Shown one piece after another: positions 24,012 through 31,900 of a DNA stretch of 41,964 bases. The stretch spans positions 1-41,964 of the forward strand of contig NZ_JAKJHZ010000014.1 of NCBI RefSeq assembly GCF_021648885.1, in the 5' to 3' direction. Origin of the DNA: Nocardioides potassii. Its GTDB lineage: Bacteria > Actinomycetota > Actinomycetes > Propionibacteriales > Nocardioidaceae. The notes under the pieces are model-generated. The model was not told the origin of the DNA. It did no database searches and saw only the letters and a program-made list of their open reading frames with translations. Position 1 is the stretch's first letter. Each line of letters starts with the position of its first letter. A program made the position numbers and the translations under genes.

Positions 24012-24070
24012 TATCTGAGGACGCCGTGGATGGGGATCCGGCGGACTCACGTCCACCACGTCCTCAGACA
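24012..24070. repeat. Long imperfect inverted repeat between ABC exporter and proline dehydrogenase genes
   Basis: The arms at 24012-24030 and 24052-24070 pair at 16 of 19 positions, including an uninterrupted TCTGAGGACG / CGTCCTCAGA. The loop is about 21 nt. It lies just after the permease stop (24078, minus strand) and before the proline dehydrogenase promoter, so it could terminate exporter transcription. No T tract follows. Confidence 0.6.
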
Positions 24071-24077
24071 AGTGACG

Positions 24078-24815
24078 TCAGGGCGTACGACGGCGCAGCG
24101 TCGCCGCGCCGAGGCCGAGGGCCGCGAGCGCGAAGACCGCCACGACCAGGACGTCGCGCCAGACCTCTCCCTGGTCGGCCCGCGCGACGAGCTCCTGCAT
24201 CGCGTCGACGGCGTACGACAGCGGCAGGACGTTGCTGATCGCCGCCAGCACGTCCGGCATCGAGGTGCGCGGCACGAAGAGCCCGCAGAGCAGGATCTGC
24301 GGCAGCACGAAGGCGGGCATGAACTGCACCGCCTGGAACTCCGTGGTCGCGAACGCGCTGACGAGCAGGCCGAGGGCGGTGCCGAGGACGGCGTCGACGA
24401 CCGCGACCACGCCGAGCAACCAGACCGGTCCGGCGACCTCGAGGCCGAGCAGCCCGACGCTCACACCGACGGCCAGGGCCGCCTGCACTGCCGCGAGGAG
24501 GCCGAAGGCGAGGGCGTAGCCGAGGAGGAAGTCGAGCCGGCCCATCGGCATCGTCAGCAGGCGCTCGAGCGTGCCGCTGCTGCGCTCGCGCAGCGTCGTC
24601 ACGCTGGTCACGAGGAACATCACGATGAAGGGGAACATCGCGAGCAGTGCCGGTCCGAAGCGGTCGAACAGGTCTCCGGGCACGTCCTCGAACATCCACC
24701 ACAGCAGGCTGATGAGCACGCAGGGAACCACGAGCAGCATCGCGAGCGTGCGGTGGTCGCGGCGCACCTGGGTCAGCACCCGGCCGGCGACGGCGAGGGT
24801 GATCCGGGCGCTCAT
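24078..24815 (-). CDS. ABC-2 type transporter permease
   Basis: This 245-residue integral membrane protein has about six hydrophobic segments. They include TLAMLLVVPCVLISLLWWMF, LLAMFPFIVMFLVTSVTTLR and the C-terminal VLVVAVFALAALGLGAA. The cytoplasmic RERSSGTLERLLTMPMGRLD, between the second and third helices, is the typical ABC-2 signature. It pairs with the ATPase encoded immediately upstream (ATGA overlap) to form an exporter of DrrAB/NodIJ style; the substrate may be a drug or lipid but is unknown. The start at 24815 was chosen from the overlap. Confidence 0.9.
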   Translation of the reverse strand: MSARITLAVAGRVLTQVRRDHRTLAMLLVVPCVLISLLWWMFEDVPGDLFDRFGPALLAMFPFIVMFLVTSVTTLRERSSGTLERLLTMPMGRLDFLLGYALAFGLLAAVQAALAVGVSVGLLGLEVAGPVWLLGVVAVVDAVLGTALGLLVSAFATTEFQAVQFMPAFVLPQILLCGLFVPRTSMPDVLAAISNVLPLSYAVDAMQELVARADQGEVWRDVLVVAVFALAALGLGAATLRRRTP

Positions 24816-25519
24816 GCGGACTCCACGAGGTGGAGGAACGCGCCCTCGATGTCGGCCGCGCCGGTGCGCTCGCGGACCTCCTCGGGCGGGCCGTCGGCGA
24901 TGATCCGACCCTCGCGCATCAGCAGCAGCCGGTGGCACCTCTCCGCCTCGTCCATGACGTGGCTCGACACCAGCACCGCGGCGCCGGCGTCGGCGATGCC
25001 GTGGAACAGCTGCCACAGGTCCCGGCGCAGCACCGGGTCGAGGCCCACCGTCGGCTCGTCGAGCACCAGCAGGTCGGGCTTGCCGAGCAGGGCCACGGCC
25101 AGGCTCACGCGGCTGCGCTGACCTCCGGAGAGACGGGAGACCAGCTGGTCGCGGTGGCCGGCCAGGTCGACCGACCCGATCGCCTCGTCGACCGACGCGG
25201 GGTCGACGCCGAGCACCCGGGCGAAGAACCTCAGGTTCTCCGCCACCGTGAGGTCGTCGTACACGCTCGCGGCCTGGGTGACGTAGCCGACCCGGGTGCG
25301 CAGCGGTGCGCTGCCGGCCGGCTCCCCCAGCACCCGGACGGTGCCCGAGCGGACCCGCTGCGCGCCGACCAGGCACCGCAGCAGCGTGGTCTTGCCGCAC
25401 CCGCTCGGCCCGAGCAGGCCGGTGACGCCGGCCGGCACGTCCAGCGAGATGCCGGGCAGCACCTCGCGCGAGCCGCGCACGACGACGAGGTCTCGCACCT
25501 CCACGACGTTTTTCATCAT
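24812..25519 (-). CDS. ABC transporter ATP-binding protein
   Basis: This 235-residue ATPase has Walker A in GLLGPSGCGKTTLLRCLVGA, the Q-loop in RVGYVTQAASVYDDLTVAEN, the signature RLSGGQRSRVSLAVALLGKP, Walker B LLVLDEPTVGLDP, and the switch histidine in VLVSSHVMDEAERC. It energises the permease encoded downstream. Two ATGs stand in tandem (25519 and 25516). There is no ribosome binding site, and the promoter at 25527-25555 places the transcription start next to the first ATG, so a leaderless mRNA is likely. A TetR gene lies upstream on the same strand and is the natural candidate regulator. Confidence 0.93.
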   Translation of the reverse strand: MMKNVVEVRDLVVVRGSREVLPGISLDVPAGVTGLLGPSGCGKTTLLRCLVGAQRVRSGTVRVLGEPAGSAPLRTRVGYVTQAASVYDDLTVAENLRFFARVLGVDPASVDEAIGSVDLAGHRDQLVSRLSGGQRSRVSLAVALLGKPDLLVLDEPTVGLDPVLRRDLWQLFHGIADAGAAVLVSSHVMDEAERCHRLLLMREGRIIADGPPEEVRERTGAADIEGAFLHLVESA

Positions 25520-25526
25520 GTGTTGA

Positions 25527-25555
25527 ATTGTGCTCCGGCGGAAGTCACACGTCAA
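25527..25555 (-). promoter_or_regulatory. Putative promoter of ABC exporter operon (leaderless)
   Basis: On the minus strand TTGACG (25550-25555), a 17-bp spacer and CACAAT (25527-25532) form a good sigma-70-type promoter. CACAAT ends 7 nt before the first ATG. The spacer contains TCCGCCGGA, a short palindrome that could be part of a TetR operator, though this is unproven. Confidence 0.6.
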
Positions 25556-25640
25556 TCGCTCGCGGGCGGTGGGTGAGGCGGCTTCCAGGCGCTCGGAATC
25601 CTCCTCACGCACCGCTCCGGCCGCAGCGACGTACGACGAC

Positions 25641-26234
25641 CTACGGCAGGTCGCCGGTCAGGTAGCGCTGGAGCGTGGGGCCGACGCGGGCGACGAGGTC
25701 CTCGGCGGGCATCTGGGCGAGCGGCGGGAGGGCGACGACGTACCGCCCGAGGATGATCCCGATGACCTGGCTGGCCACGAGCGGGATGCGCACCTCGGGG
25801 CGGTCGGGGACGAGCCCGGCCAGCACCGGGCCGACCACGACCGGGATGAAGCCGTCGCGCACCAGTCCGGCGCCGTCGTCGGACATCAGCGAGCGGACCA
25901 GGGCGACCAGCCCCGGTCGGAGCTCGGGGTCGTCCCACACCGACAGCAGGGTCCGCAGCAGGCGCTCGCCCGCACCGTCAGGACCGGCGGCCACCACCGG
26001 GGCGAGCACCGCGCGCGGGTCGACGGGGATCTGCAGCGCGGCGACGAACAGGTCGTCCTTGGTCCCGAAGTAGTGGTGCACGAGGGCCGGGTCGACGCCG
26101 GCGGAGGCCGCCACGGCCCGGATCGTCGTACCGCGGAAGCCCTTCTCGGCGAACGACGTCCGCGCGGCGGCGAGGACCTCCGCCCGGGTGTCGGGCGCGC
26201 CCGGCCGGCGCCCACGGGACGTGCGGGCGGTCAC
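25641..26234 (-). CDS. TetR family transcriptional regulator
   Basis: This 197-residue regulator has a TetR DNA-binding domain at residues ~18-60: RAEVLAAARTSFAEKGFRGT, TIRAVAASAGVDPALVHHYF and GTKDDLFVAAL. Its C-terminal ligand domain resembles the TetR_C family that follows such HTHs. The GTG at 26234 overlaps the isomerase stop (GTGA), so it is co-transcribed from the ppx side. It lies 121 bp upstream of the ABC exporter and probably represses that operon. The effector is unknown. Confidence 0.9.
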   Translation of the reverse strand: MTARTSRGRRPGAPDTRAEVLAAARTSFAEKGFRGTTIRAVAASAGVDPALVHHYFGTKDDLFVAALQIPVDPRAVLAPVVAAGPDGAGERLLRTLLSVWDDPELRPGLVALVRSLMSDDGAGLVRDGFIPVVVGPVLAGLVPDRPEVRIPLVASQVIGIILGRYVVALPPLAQMPAEDLVARVGPTLQRYLTGDLP

Positions 26235-27031
26235 GGCGTCGTGACGCCGAGGTGCGTGCGGGCGAAGGCGAGCGACTCGGCCAGGTCGGCCTCTCGCTCC
26301 TCGCGGTCGGCGCAGCGGCGGGTGTTGATCTCCAGCACGACGTGGCCGCCGAAACCCGTCCGCGCGAGGTGTCGCAGGAAGTCCTCGGCACCCATCACGC
26401 CGCGGCCCGGCACGAGGTGCTCGTCCTTGGCCGAGCCCGAGCCGTCGGTGAGGTGGATGTGGCGCAGCGACTCGCCCATCCGCTCGGCCATCTCGATGAC
26501 GTCGCTGCGCGCGATGGCGGCGTGGGACAGGTCGATCGTGGTGTTGGCGTAGGGCTCCTGGCTGGGGTCCCAGCCGGGGAGGTACATCTCCATGCCGCGG
26601 CGCGACGAGGCCCGCCACGGGTACATGTTCTCGACGGCGAACGCGATGCCGGTGCGCGCCTCGAGCGACGCGATGCCCTCGACGAAGCCGGCCGCGTAGT
26701 CCTTCTGCCAGCGGAACGGTGGGTGCACGACGACCACGTCGGCGCCCACCGCCTCGGCCATCTCGGCCGACCGCTCGAGCTTGCCCCACGGGTCGGTGCC
26801 CCAGACGCGCTGCGTGAAGAGCAGGCACGGAGCGTGCACCGCGCAGATCGGCACCTGGTGGTGGTCGCTGAGCTTCTTCACCGCGTCGACCTGCTGGCTG
26901 AGGCTGTCGATGCCGACCATCACCTCGACCGCGTCGTAGCCGAGCGAGGCCGCCCACCCGAAGGCGTGCGCGGTCGACTCGGGGTAGACCGAGGCCGTGG
27001 ACAGGCCGATCAACGGGGTCGCGGAGCTCAT
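26231..27031 (-). CDS. Sugar phosphate isomerase/epimerase (AP endonuclease 2-type TIM barrel)
   Basis: This 266-residue TIM barrel of the xylose-isomerase-like family opens IGLSTASVYPESTAHAFGWA. It shows the usual metal-binding set at strand ends: IAFAVENMYPWRASSR (Glu), NTTIDLSHAAIARSD (Asp/His), HIHLTDGSGSAKDEHLVPGR (His/Asp) and HVVLEINTRRCADRE (Glu). The reaction is not assignable. It follows the Ppx/GppA gene after 4 nt and precedes the TetR gene by overlap; a similar gene sits between ppx and proC in mycobacteria (Rv0498, from memory), so the location is ancestral. Confidence 0.82.
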   Translation of the reverse strand: MSSATPLIGLSTASVYPESTAHAFGWAASLGYDAVEVMVGIDSLSQQVDAVKKLSDHHQVPICAVHAPCLLFTQRVWGTDPWGKLERSAEMAEAVGADVVVVHPPFRWQKDYAAGFVEGIASLEARTGIAFAVENMYPWRASSRRGMEMYLPGWDPSQEPYANTTIDLSHAAIARSDVIEMAERMGESLRHIHLTDGSGSAKDEHLVPGRGVMGAEDFLRHLARTGFGGHVVLEINTRRCADREEREADLAESLAFARTHLGVTTP

Positions 27032-27035
27032 GGGG

Positions 27036-27980
27036 TCAGTGCGACCTCGTCACGACCGAGATCTGGTCGAGGCGCTCGAGGATGACACCCTCGCGCAGCG
27101 CCCACGGACAGATCTCCAGCTCGGTCAGGTCGAAGATGTCCATGCAGGCCTCGGCGACGAGGGCGCCCGGGACGATCTGGTGCGTCCGGCTCGGCGAGAC
27201 CCCGGGCAGCTCGGCGAGCTCGTCGGACGACATGTCCATCAGCTTCGGGATCCAGCCCGACAGCGTCTCCAGCTCGAGGACGCGCGGCACGAGCGGACCC
27301 TCGGCGCTCGGCGCCGCTCCGCAGATCCTCGCCAGGGACCGGAACGTCTTCGAGGTCGCGGCGGCGCGGTCCGGCACACCGGGCCGCAGCAGGTGTCCCG
27401 CATCACGCGCGATCTCGGCGCGCACCTGCTTGCGGAGGTCGCGTACGTCGTCGTCGCTGGGGCGGCCGCCCGCGAACCACATCCGCGCCATCCGCGCCGC
27501 ACCGAGCGGCAGCGACCAGGCGACGTCCGGGTTCTCGTCGGTGCCGCCCGCGATCTCCAGGGACCCGCCACCGATGTCGAAGACCGCCAGGCGACCGGCC
27601 GACCAGCCGAACCAGCGGCGCACGGCCAGGAAGGTGAGGCGCGCCTCGTCCTCGCCGGAGAGCACCTCGAGCCGTACGCCGCTGTGCTTCTCCACGTGCT
27701 CGAGCACGTCCTGTGAGTTCACCGCGTCGCGGACCGCGGAGGTCGCGAAGCCGAGCATCTCCTCGCAGCCCTTGTCCTCGGCGATCTCGGTCGCCGACGC
27801 GCAGAAGTCGGTGAGCGCCTTGATGCCCTTCTTGGTGACCGCGCCGTCCTCGTCGAGGTGCTCGGCCAGGCGCAGGGGCTGCTTGTGCGAGGACGCCGGC
27901 AGCGGGGCGGCGCCTCCGTGGGCGTCCACCACCAGCAGGTGGCCGGTGTTGGAGCCGATGTCGAGGACGCCCAGGCGCAT
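27036..27980 (-). CDS. Ppx/GppA family phosphatase
   Basis: This 314-residue member of the sugar-kinase/ASKHA fold, exopolyphosphatase/guanosine pentaphosphatase family, starts MRLGVLDIGSNTGHLLVVDA and has GFATSAVRDAVNSQDVL, VLSGEDEARLTFLAVRRWFG and AVFDIGGGSLEIAGG, the two phosphate-binding loops. It may hydrolyse polyphosphate or pppGpp; mycobacterial relatives at this locus (Rv0496) act on short polyphosphate, from memory. It lacks the C-terminal HD-like domains of long Ppx enzymes. I chose the ATG at 27980 since TAGCGT (27988-27993) is 7 nt upstream, as for other leaderless genes; a GTG at 27989 would overlap that element. Confidence 0.91.
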   Translation of the reverse strand: MRLGVLDIGSNTGHLLVVDAHGGAAPLPASSHKQPLRLAEHLDEDGAVTKKGIKALTDFCASATEIAEDKGCEEMLGFATSAVRDAVNSQDVLEHVEKHSGVRLEVLSGEDEARLTFLAVRRWFGWSAGRLAVFDIGGGSLEIAGGTDENPDVAWSLPLGAARMARMWFAGGRPSDDDVRDLRKQVRAEIARDAGHLLRPGVPDRAAATSKTFRSLARICGAAPSAEGPLVPRVLELETLSGWIPKLMDMSSDELAELPGVSPSRTHQIVPGALVAEACMDIFDLTELEICPWALREGVILERLDQISVVTRSH

Positions 27981-28068
27981 GCTCGCCACGCTACTAGAGC
28001 GTGCGAGCTGGACCGGGCCGTCGCGAGCGTCGTCCGGCGCGCAGAGGCACGGGGCAGGGAGCGCGCTC

Positions 28069-28074
28069 TAGGCT
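28069..28074 (+). promoter_or_regulatory. Putative -10 (TAGGCT) for the leaderless gene at 28081
   Basis: TAGGCT fits TANNNT and ends 6 nt before the GTG, so transcription would start on the start codon. No Shine-Dalgarno sequence is seen. Confidence 0.5.
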
Positions 28075-28080
28075 TGGCGA

Positions 28081-28860
28081 GTGCCCGAAGTCGACCTCGT
28101 CTTTCCCCGCGCCTACGTCGAGTTCGTCGACCCGGCCGACGAGGAGCAGGTGTTCCGCTGCGACCTCACCTGGCTGACGTCCTCGTACATGTGCATCTTC
28201 GGCCAGGGCTGCCAGGGCATCTACGCCGATGCGCCCGACGTCGGCTGCTGCACCCTGGGTGCCCACTTCGCCGACAAGGACGACGAGAAGCGCGTCGCGG
28301 GGTTCGTCGAGCAGCTCACGCCCGACGACTGGCAGCTCCACCCCGGTCGCAAGGTGCGGAAATCCGACTGGATCGAGACCGACGACGACGGCGAGCGGAA
28401 GACGCTGGCGGTCGAGGTCGACGGGCAGCAGGCGTGCGTGTTCCACAACCGCACCGACTTCACCACCAGCGCCGGGCACGTCGGCGCCGGCTGTGCGCTG
28501 CACGGCCTGGCGCTGCGCCAGGGCCGCAACCCTCTGGAGACCAAGCCGGACGTCTGCTGGCAGCTGCCGATCCGCCGTCAGTACCGCTCCGTCGAGCGGC
28601 AGGACGGGACGACGTACACCGAGGTGTCCATCGGGGAGTACGACCGGCGCGGCTGGGGACCGGGCGGCCACGACCTCGACTGGTACTGCTCCGGCAACAC
28701 CGAGGCCCACGTCGCGGCCGAGCCCGTCTTCGTCACGCACGAGCCCGAGCTGGTCGAGCTGATGGGCCAGGAGGGATATTCCGCACTGGTCGGACACTGC
28801 GAGAATCATATACGATCGCGATCAGTCCTTGCTTTGCATCCCGCCGACGCGCACTTTTGA
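28081..28860 (+). CDS. Cysteine-rich protein of unknown function (possible metal- or FeS-binding)
   Basis: This 259-residue soluble protein is not recognised with certainty. It is rich in conserved-looking cysteines: FRCDLTWLTSSYMCIFGQGC near residues 25-45, DVGCCTLGAHF near 58-65, ACVFHNR, and SAGHVGAGCALHGLAL, then KPDVCWQLPIRRQY and DWYCSGNTEAH. The spacing and the GCALHG block recall YkgJ/DUF3109-type zinc- or iron-binding proteins, so metal or cluster binding is plausible but inferred. The GTG start is supported by a leaderless-type -10. It is divergent from the Ppx gene and lies 66 bp before the ebo-type cluster, which has its own promoter. Confidence 0.7.
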   Translation: MPEVDLVFPRAYVEFVDPADEEQVFRCDLTWLTSSYMCIFGQGCQGIYADAPDVGCCTLGAHFADKDDEKRVAGFVEQLTPDDWQLHPGRKVRKSDWIETDDDGERKTLAVEVDGQQACVFHNRTDFTTSAGHVGAGCALHGLALRQGRNPLETKPDVCWQLPIRRQYRSVERQDGTTYTEVSIGEYDRRGWGPGGHDLDWYCSGNTEAHVAAEPVFVTHEPELVELMGQEGYSALVGHCENHIRSRSVLALHPADAHF

Positions 28861-28891
28861 CGCTCGGCAGACAAAAGTCGGGGCCACATCG

Positions 28892-28920
28892 TTGAAACCC
28901 GCTGTGACGTGCATTACGGT
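28892..28920 (+). promoter_or_regulatory. Putative promoter of the ebo-type operon (leaderless)
   Basis: TTGAAA (28892-28897), a 17-bp spacer and TACGGT (28915-28920) precede the GTG at 28927 by exactly 6 nt, predicting transcription from the first base of the start codon. It lies downstream of the stop of the cysteine-rich gene. Confidence 0.6.
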
Positions 28921-28926
28921 CGATCA

Positions 28927-30132
28927 GTGGCCCCCTCCCCCGACAGCCCGTCCGCGCCCTCCCTGGGCATCTGGTTCATCGGTGCCCGCGGGTCGCTCGC
29001 GACCACCGCGACGATCGGCCTGGCGGCCCTCGCTGCCCGCCTGACCGACGAGACGGGGTGCGTCACCGCGCACCAGGAGATGGATGGGCGGGGACTGGCC
29101 GCCTGGACCGACATCGTCGTCGGCGGCCACGACGTCGGCACGACCTCGCTCGCCAAGCAGGCCGAGCGGCTGGTCGCCGGCGGCGTCGTGCCAGGGGTCC
29201 TCGTCCAGCAGGTGGCTGCCGACCTGGACGCGGTCGAGCAGCGTCTGCGACCGGGCGTCCGTGCAGGCGAGTCGCCGGACCAGCGCGCCGACGTCGAGCG
29301 GCTGGCCGCGGACATCCGCGAGCTCGCCAGCGGCGTCGATCGCGTGGTCGTGGTCGACGTGTCGAGCACCGAGCCCCCGCACGACGCCGGCGACGACGCC
29401 GCGTCATGGGCGGCACTGCAGGCGGCCTGGGACGCCGGCCGTGCGCCCCTGTCCCCCAGCTCCACCTACGCCTGCGCGGCACTGCTCGCCGATGCGTCCT
29501 ACGTCGCCTTCACCCCCAGCCCCGGCATCGACGTCCCGGCGCTGCGCGAGCTCGCCGAGGAGCGCGGCCTGCCCTACGCCGGTAGCGACGGCAAGACCGG
29601 CGAGACGCTCGTGAAGTCGGCGCTCGCCCCGATGTTCGCCACCCGCGCCCTCGCCGTGCGCTCGTGGACCTCGATCAACCTGCTCGGTGGCGGTGACGGC
29701 TCGACGCTGTCCGACCCGGCCGCCCGGTCGAGCAAGACCGGCACCAAGCGCAGCGGGCTCGAGTCGATGCTCGGCCACCCGGTGCCCGGTCCGATGCACA
29801 TCGACTACGTCGAGGATCTCGGCGACTGGAAGACGGCGTGGGACCACGTCCGCTTCGACGGCTTCCTCGGCACCCGGATGACCATGCAGTTCACCTGGGA
29901 GGGCTGCGACTCCGCCCTGGCCGCCCCGCTCGTGCTCGACCTCGCCCGGCTGACCGGCCGCGCGGTCGAGGCCGGGAAGACCGGCCCGCTGGGGGCGCTC
30001 GGCTTCTTCTTCAAGGCGCCCATCGGGTCGCAGGAGCACCGCCTGGCCACGCAGTGGGAGGAGCTGCTCGCCTGGTCGCACGACTGCGCCGAGCGGGTCT
30101 CGGAGCGGACGTCGGAGCAGGTGTCGCCGTGA
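28927..30132 (+). CDS. Divergent myo-inositol-phosphate-synthase-like cyclase, first gene of ebo-type cluster
   Basis: This 401-residue protein has an NAD-binding start (SLGIWFIGARGSLATTATIG) and the inositol-phosphate-synthase core LPYAGSDGKTGETLVKSAL, SWTSINLLGGGDGSTLSDP and SSKTGTKRSGLESMLG. Canonical enzymes carry GDDIKSQ...GAT and LNxGGNxDFxN at these places, so this is a divergent branch. It probably cyclises a sugar phosphate, perhaps glucose 6-phosphate, with NAD. It overlaps the prenyltransferase gene (GTGA). Other ebo clusters place EboD, a dehydroquinate-synthase-like cyclase, in this role, so I infer a functional replacement. The GTG at 28927 is preferred over GTG 28909 because of the leaderless promoter. 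Confidence 0.83.
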   Translation: MAPSPDSPSAPSLGIWFIGARGSLATTATIGLAALAARLTDETGCVTAHQEMDGRGLAAWTDIVVGGHDVGTTSLAKQAERLVAGGVVPGVLVQQVAADLDAVEQRLRPGVRAGESPDQRADVERLAADIRELASGVDRVVVVDVSSTEPPHDAGDDAASWAALQAAWDAGRAPLSPSSTYACAALLADASYVAFTPSPGIDVPALRELAEERGLPYAGSDGKTGETLVKSALAPMFATRALAVRSWTSINLLGGGDGSTLSDPAARSSKTGTKRSGLESMLGHPVPGPMHIDYVEDLGDWKTAWDHVRFDGFLGTRMTMQFTWEGCDSALAAPLVLDLARLTGRAVEAGKTGPLGALGFFFKAPIGSQEHRLATQWEELLAWSHDCAERVSERTSEQVSP

Positions 30133-31001
30133 AGGTCGCCGACCTCGTCGAGCTCACCCGCGCCCCCGCCGCCTTCTCCATCCCGGGCGACGCGTGGTCG
30201 GGCGCAGCGCACGCGCTGGCCTCCCCACCGGGGGCCCGCGGCTGGGCGATGCCGCTCGCCTCCACCTGCCTCTACTGGTCCGGGATGGCCCTCAACGACT
30301 GGTGCGACCGCGACGTCGACGCGCGCGAGCGCCCCGAGCGGCCCATCCCCTCGGGGCGGGTCTCCCCCGGCGCGGCGCTCGGCGTCGCCGCCGGCCTGGG
30401 CGCCGCCGGGCTGGGGATCGCCGCGCTGCTCGGGGGCCGCCGCGCCCTCGCGATCGGCGCGCCGCTCGCCGCGATGGTCGTGGCCTACGACGCCGCCGCC
30501 AAGGACGCGACGGTCGGCCCGCTCGCCATGGCCTCGACGCGGGGGCTCGACGTGCTGCTCGGTGCGTACGCTGCACCCGCCGCCGCCTGGCAGCCGGCGC
30601 TCGCCGTGACGGCCCACACCGCCGGCCTCACCTGGCTCAGCCGCGGTGAGGTGCACGGCACCACCCCCGCCGTGGCGGCCGCCGTCACCGCCGGGACCCT
30701 CGCCGTCGCCGCCGCGACCGCACACGCCGCCTTCCACGACCCGCACGCCGGCCGCGCCGCGCGGCTCGCGGGGGTGGGGCTGTCCGCGGCGTACGCCGTC
30801 GTCGTGGGCCGCGCCCAGGCCCGCGCCGCCCTCGACCCCACCGCCGACGCCGCACGCACCGCCACCCGCACCGGCATCGGCGGCTTCTCGCTCCTGCAGG
30901 GCGCGTGGCTCGCCCGCCGCGGCCGCCTGGCTGCCGCAGCCACCGTCGTCGGCGCCGGACCGGCCTACCGCTCGCTCTCGCGACGCTGGAGCCCGACGTG
31001 A
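30129..31001 (+). CDS. eboC: UbiA-family prenyltransferase, EboC-like
   Basis: This 290-residue integral membrane protein has about seven to eight hydrophobic segments. The first prenyl-diphosphate/Mg motif is clear: LNDWCDRDVDARERPERPIP (NDxxDxxxD), followed by the typical SGRVSPGAAL. The second, MVVAYDAAAKDATVGPLAM, carries the D...D pair. It should transfer an isoprenyl chain to a small polar or aromatic acceptor; in this operon a cyclitol or sugar is the natural inference. The GTG start overlaps the cyclase stop, and the stop overlaps the next GTG. EboC proteins belong to this family, and this one lies in the order expected for actinobacterial ebo clusters. Confidence 0.85.
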   Translation: MKVADLVELTRAPAAFSIPGDAWSGAAHALASPPGARGWAMPLASTCLYWSGMALNDWCDRDVDARERPERPIPSGRVSPGAALGVAAGLGAAGLGIAALLGGRRALAIGAPLAAMVVAYDAAAKDATVGPLAMASTRGLDVLLGAYAAPAAAWQPALAVTAHTAGLTWLSRGEVHGTTPAVAAAVTAGTLAVAAATAHAAFHDPHAGRAARLAGVGLSAAYAVVVGRAQARAALDPTADAARTATRTGIGGFSLLQGAWLARRGRLAAAATVVGAGPAYRSLSRRWSPT

Positions 31002-31900
31002 GCGGGCTGGTGGACGGACGCCCGGCCGGACTGCGCCTGGGCTACGGCAGCAACGGGTTCAGCGGCCACCGGTTCCCCGAGGCGTGCGCCGTCATCGGCG
31101 GCCTCGGCTACGACGGTGTCGCGCTGACCCTCGACCAGCCGCACCTCGACCCCTTCGCCGACGACGCCGCCGCGCAGACCGCCCGGGCCGCCAAGGCGCT
31201 GGCCGACCACGGCCTCGCGGTCGTCATCGAGACCGGGTCGCGCTACGTCCTCGACCCCTGGCGCAAGCACGAGCCGACCCTGGTGAGCGACGGTGACCGC
31301 GCTCCGCGCGTCGAGCTGCTCACGCGCGCCGTACGGATCGCCGCCGAGCTCGGCGCCGAGGCCATGTCGTGCTGGTCGGGCGTGCTGCCGGAGGGGGTCA
31401 CGTCCGAGGAGGGCTGGCGACGGCTCACCGACGGCCTGGTCCCCGTCCTCGACCTGGCCCACGAGCTCGGCGTCACCGTGTGCGTCGAGCCCGAGCCCGG
31501 GATGCACGTCGACACCGTCGACGAGGCCCTCGAGCTGCGCCGCCGGCTCGGGTCCCCCAACCACCTGCGCCTGACCCTCGACCTGGGACACCTGGTGTGC
31601 AACGAGCCGCGCAGCCCCGAGGCCTCCATCTCGGCGGCGGGCGACCTCATCGCCAACGTGCAGGTCGACGACATGGTCCGCGACGTCCACGAGCACCTCG
31701 AGCTCGGGCAGGGCACCCTCGACCTCGACGCGGTGCTGCGCGCCCTGCTCGCGACCGGGTACGACGGGCTCGCGAGTGTCGAGCTGCCCCGCCACTCCCA
31801 CGCCGCGCCCTCCGTCGCGGCCCGTCAGATCAAGGCCCTGCGCGCCTCGCTCGAGCGCATCGGCGCCGCCTCGGGCGCACCGGAAGGACCAGTGCGATGA
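30998..31900 (+). CDS. Sugar phosphate isomerase/epimerase-type TIM barrel of ebo-type cluster
   Basis: This 300-residue TIM-barrel protein of the AP endonuclease 2/xylose isomerase-like family opens GLRLGYGSNGFSGHRFPEAC. It has metal-site stretches at strand ends: VTVCVEPEPGMHVDTVDEAL (Glu), LRLTLDLGHLVCNEPRSPEA (Asp/His), VQVDDMVRDVHEHLELGQG (Asp/His) and LASVELPRHSHAAPSVAARQ (Glu). It differs from EboE further downstream, so the operon has two members of this fold. The substrate is unknown, but an isomerase acting before or after the cyclisation step fits. GTG start from the GTGA overlap with eboC; the ATGA overlap at the end leads into eboA. Confidence 0.83.
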   Translation: MSGLVDGRPAGLRLGYGSNGFSGHRFPEACAVIGGLGYDGVALTLDQPHLDPFADDAAAQTARAAKALADHGLAVVIETGSRYVLDPWRKHEPTLVSDGDRAPRVELLTRAVRIAAELGAEAMSCWSGVLPEGVTSEEGWRRLTDGLVPVLDLAHELGVTVCVEPEPGMHVDTVDEALELRRRLGSPNHLRLTLDLGHLVCNEPRSPEASISAAGDLIANVQVDDMVRDVHEHLELGQGTLDLDAVLRALLATGYDGLASVELPRHSHAAPSVAARQIKALRASLERIGAASGAPEGPVR

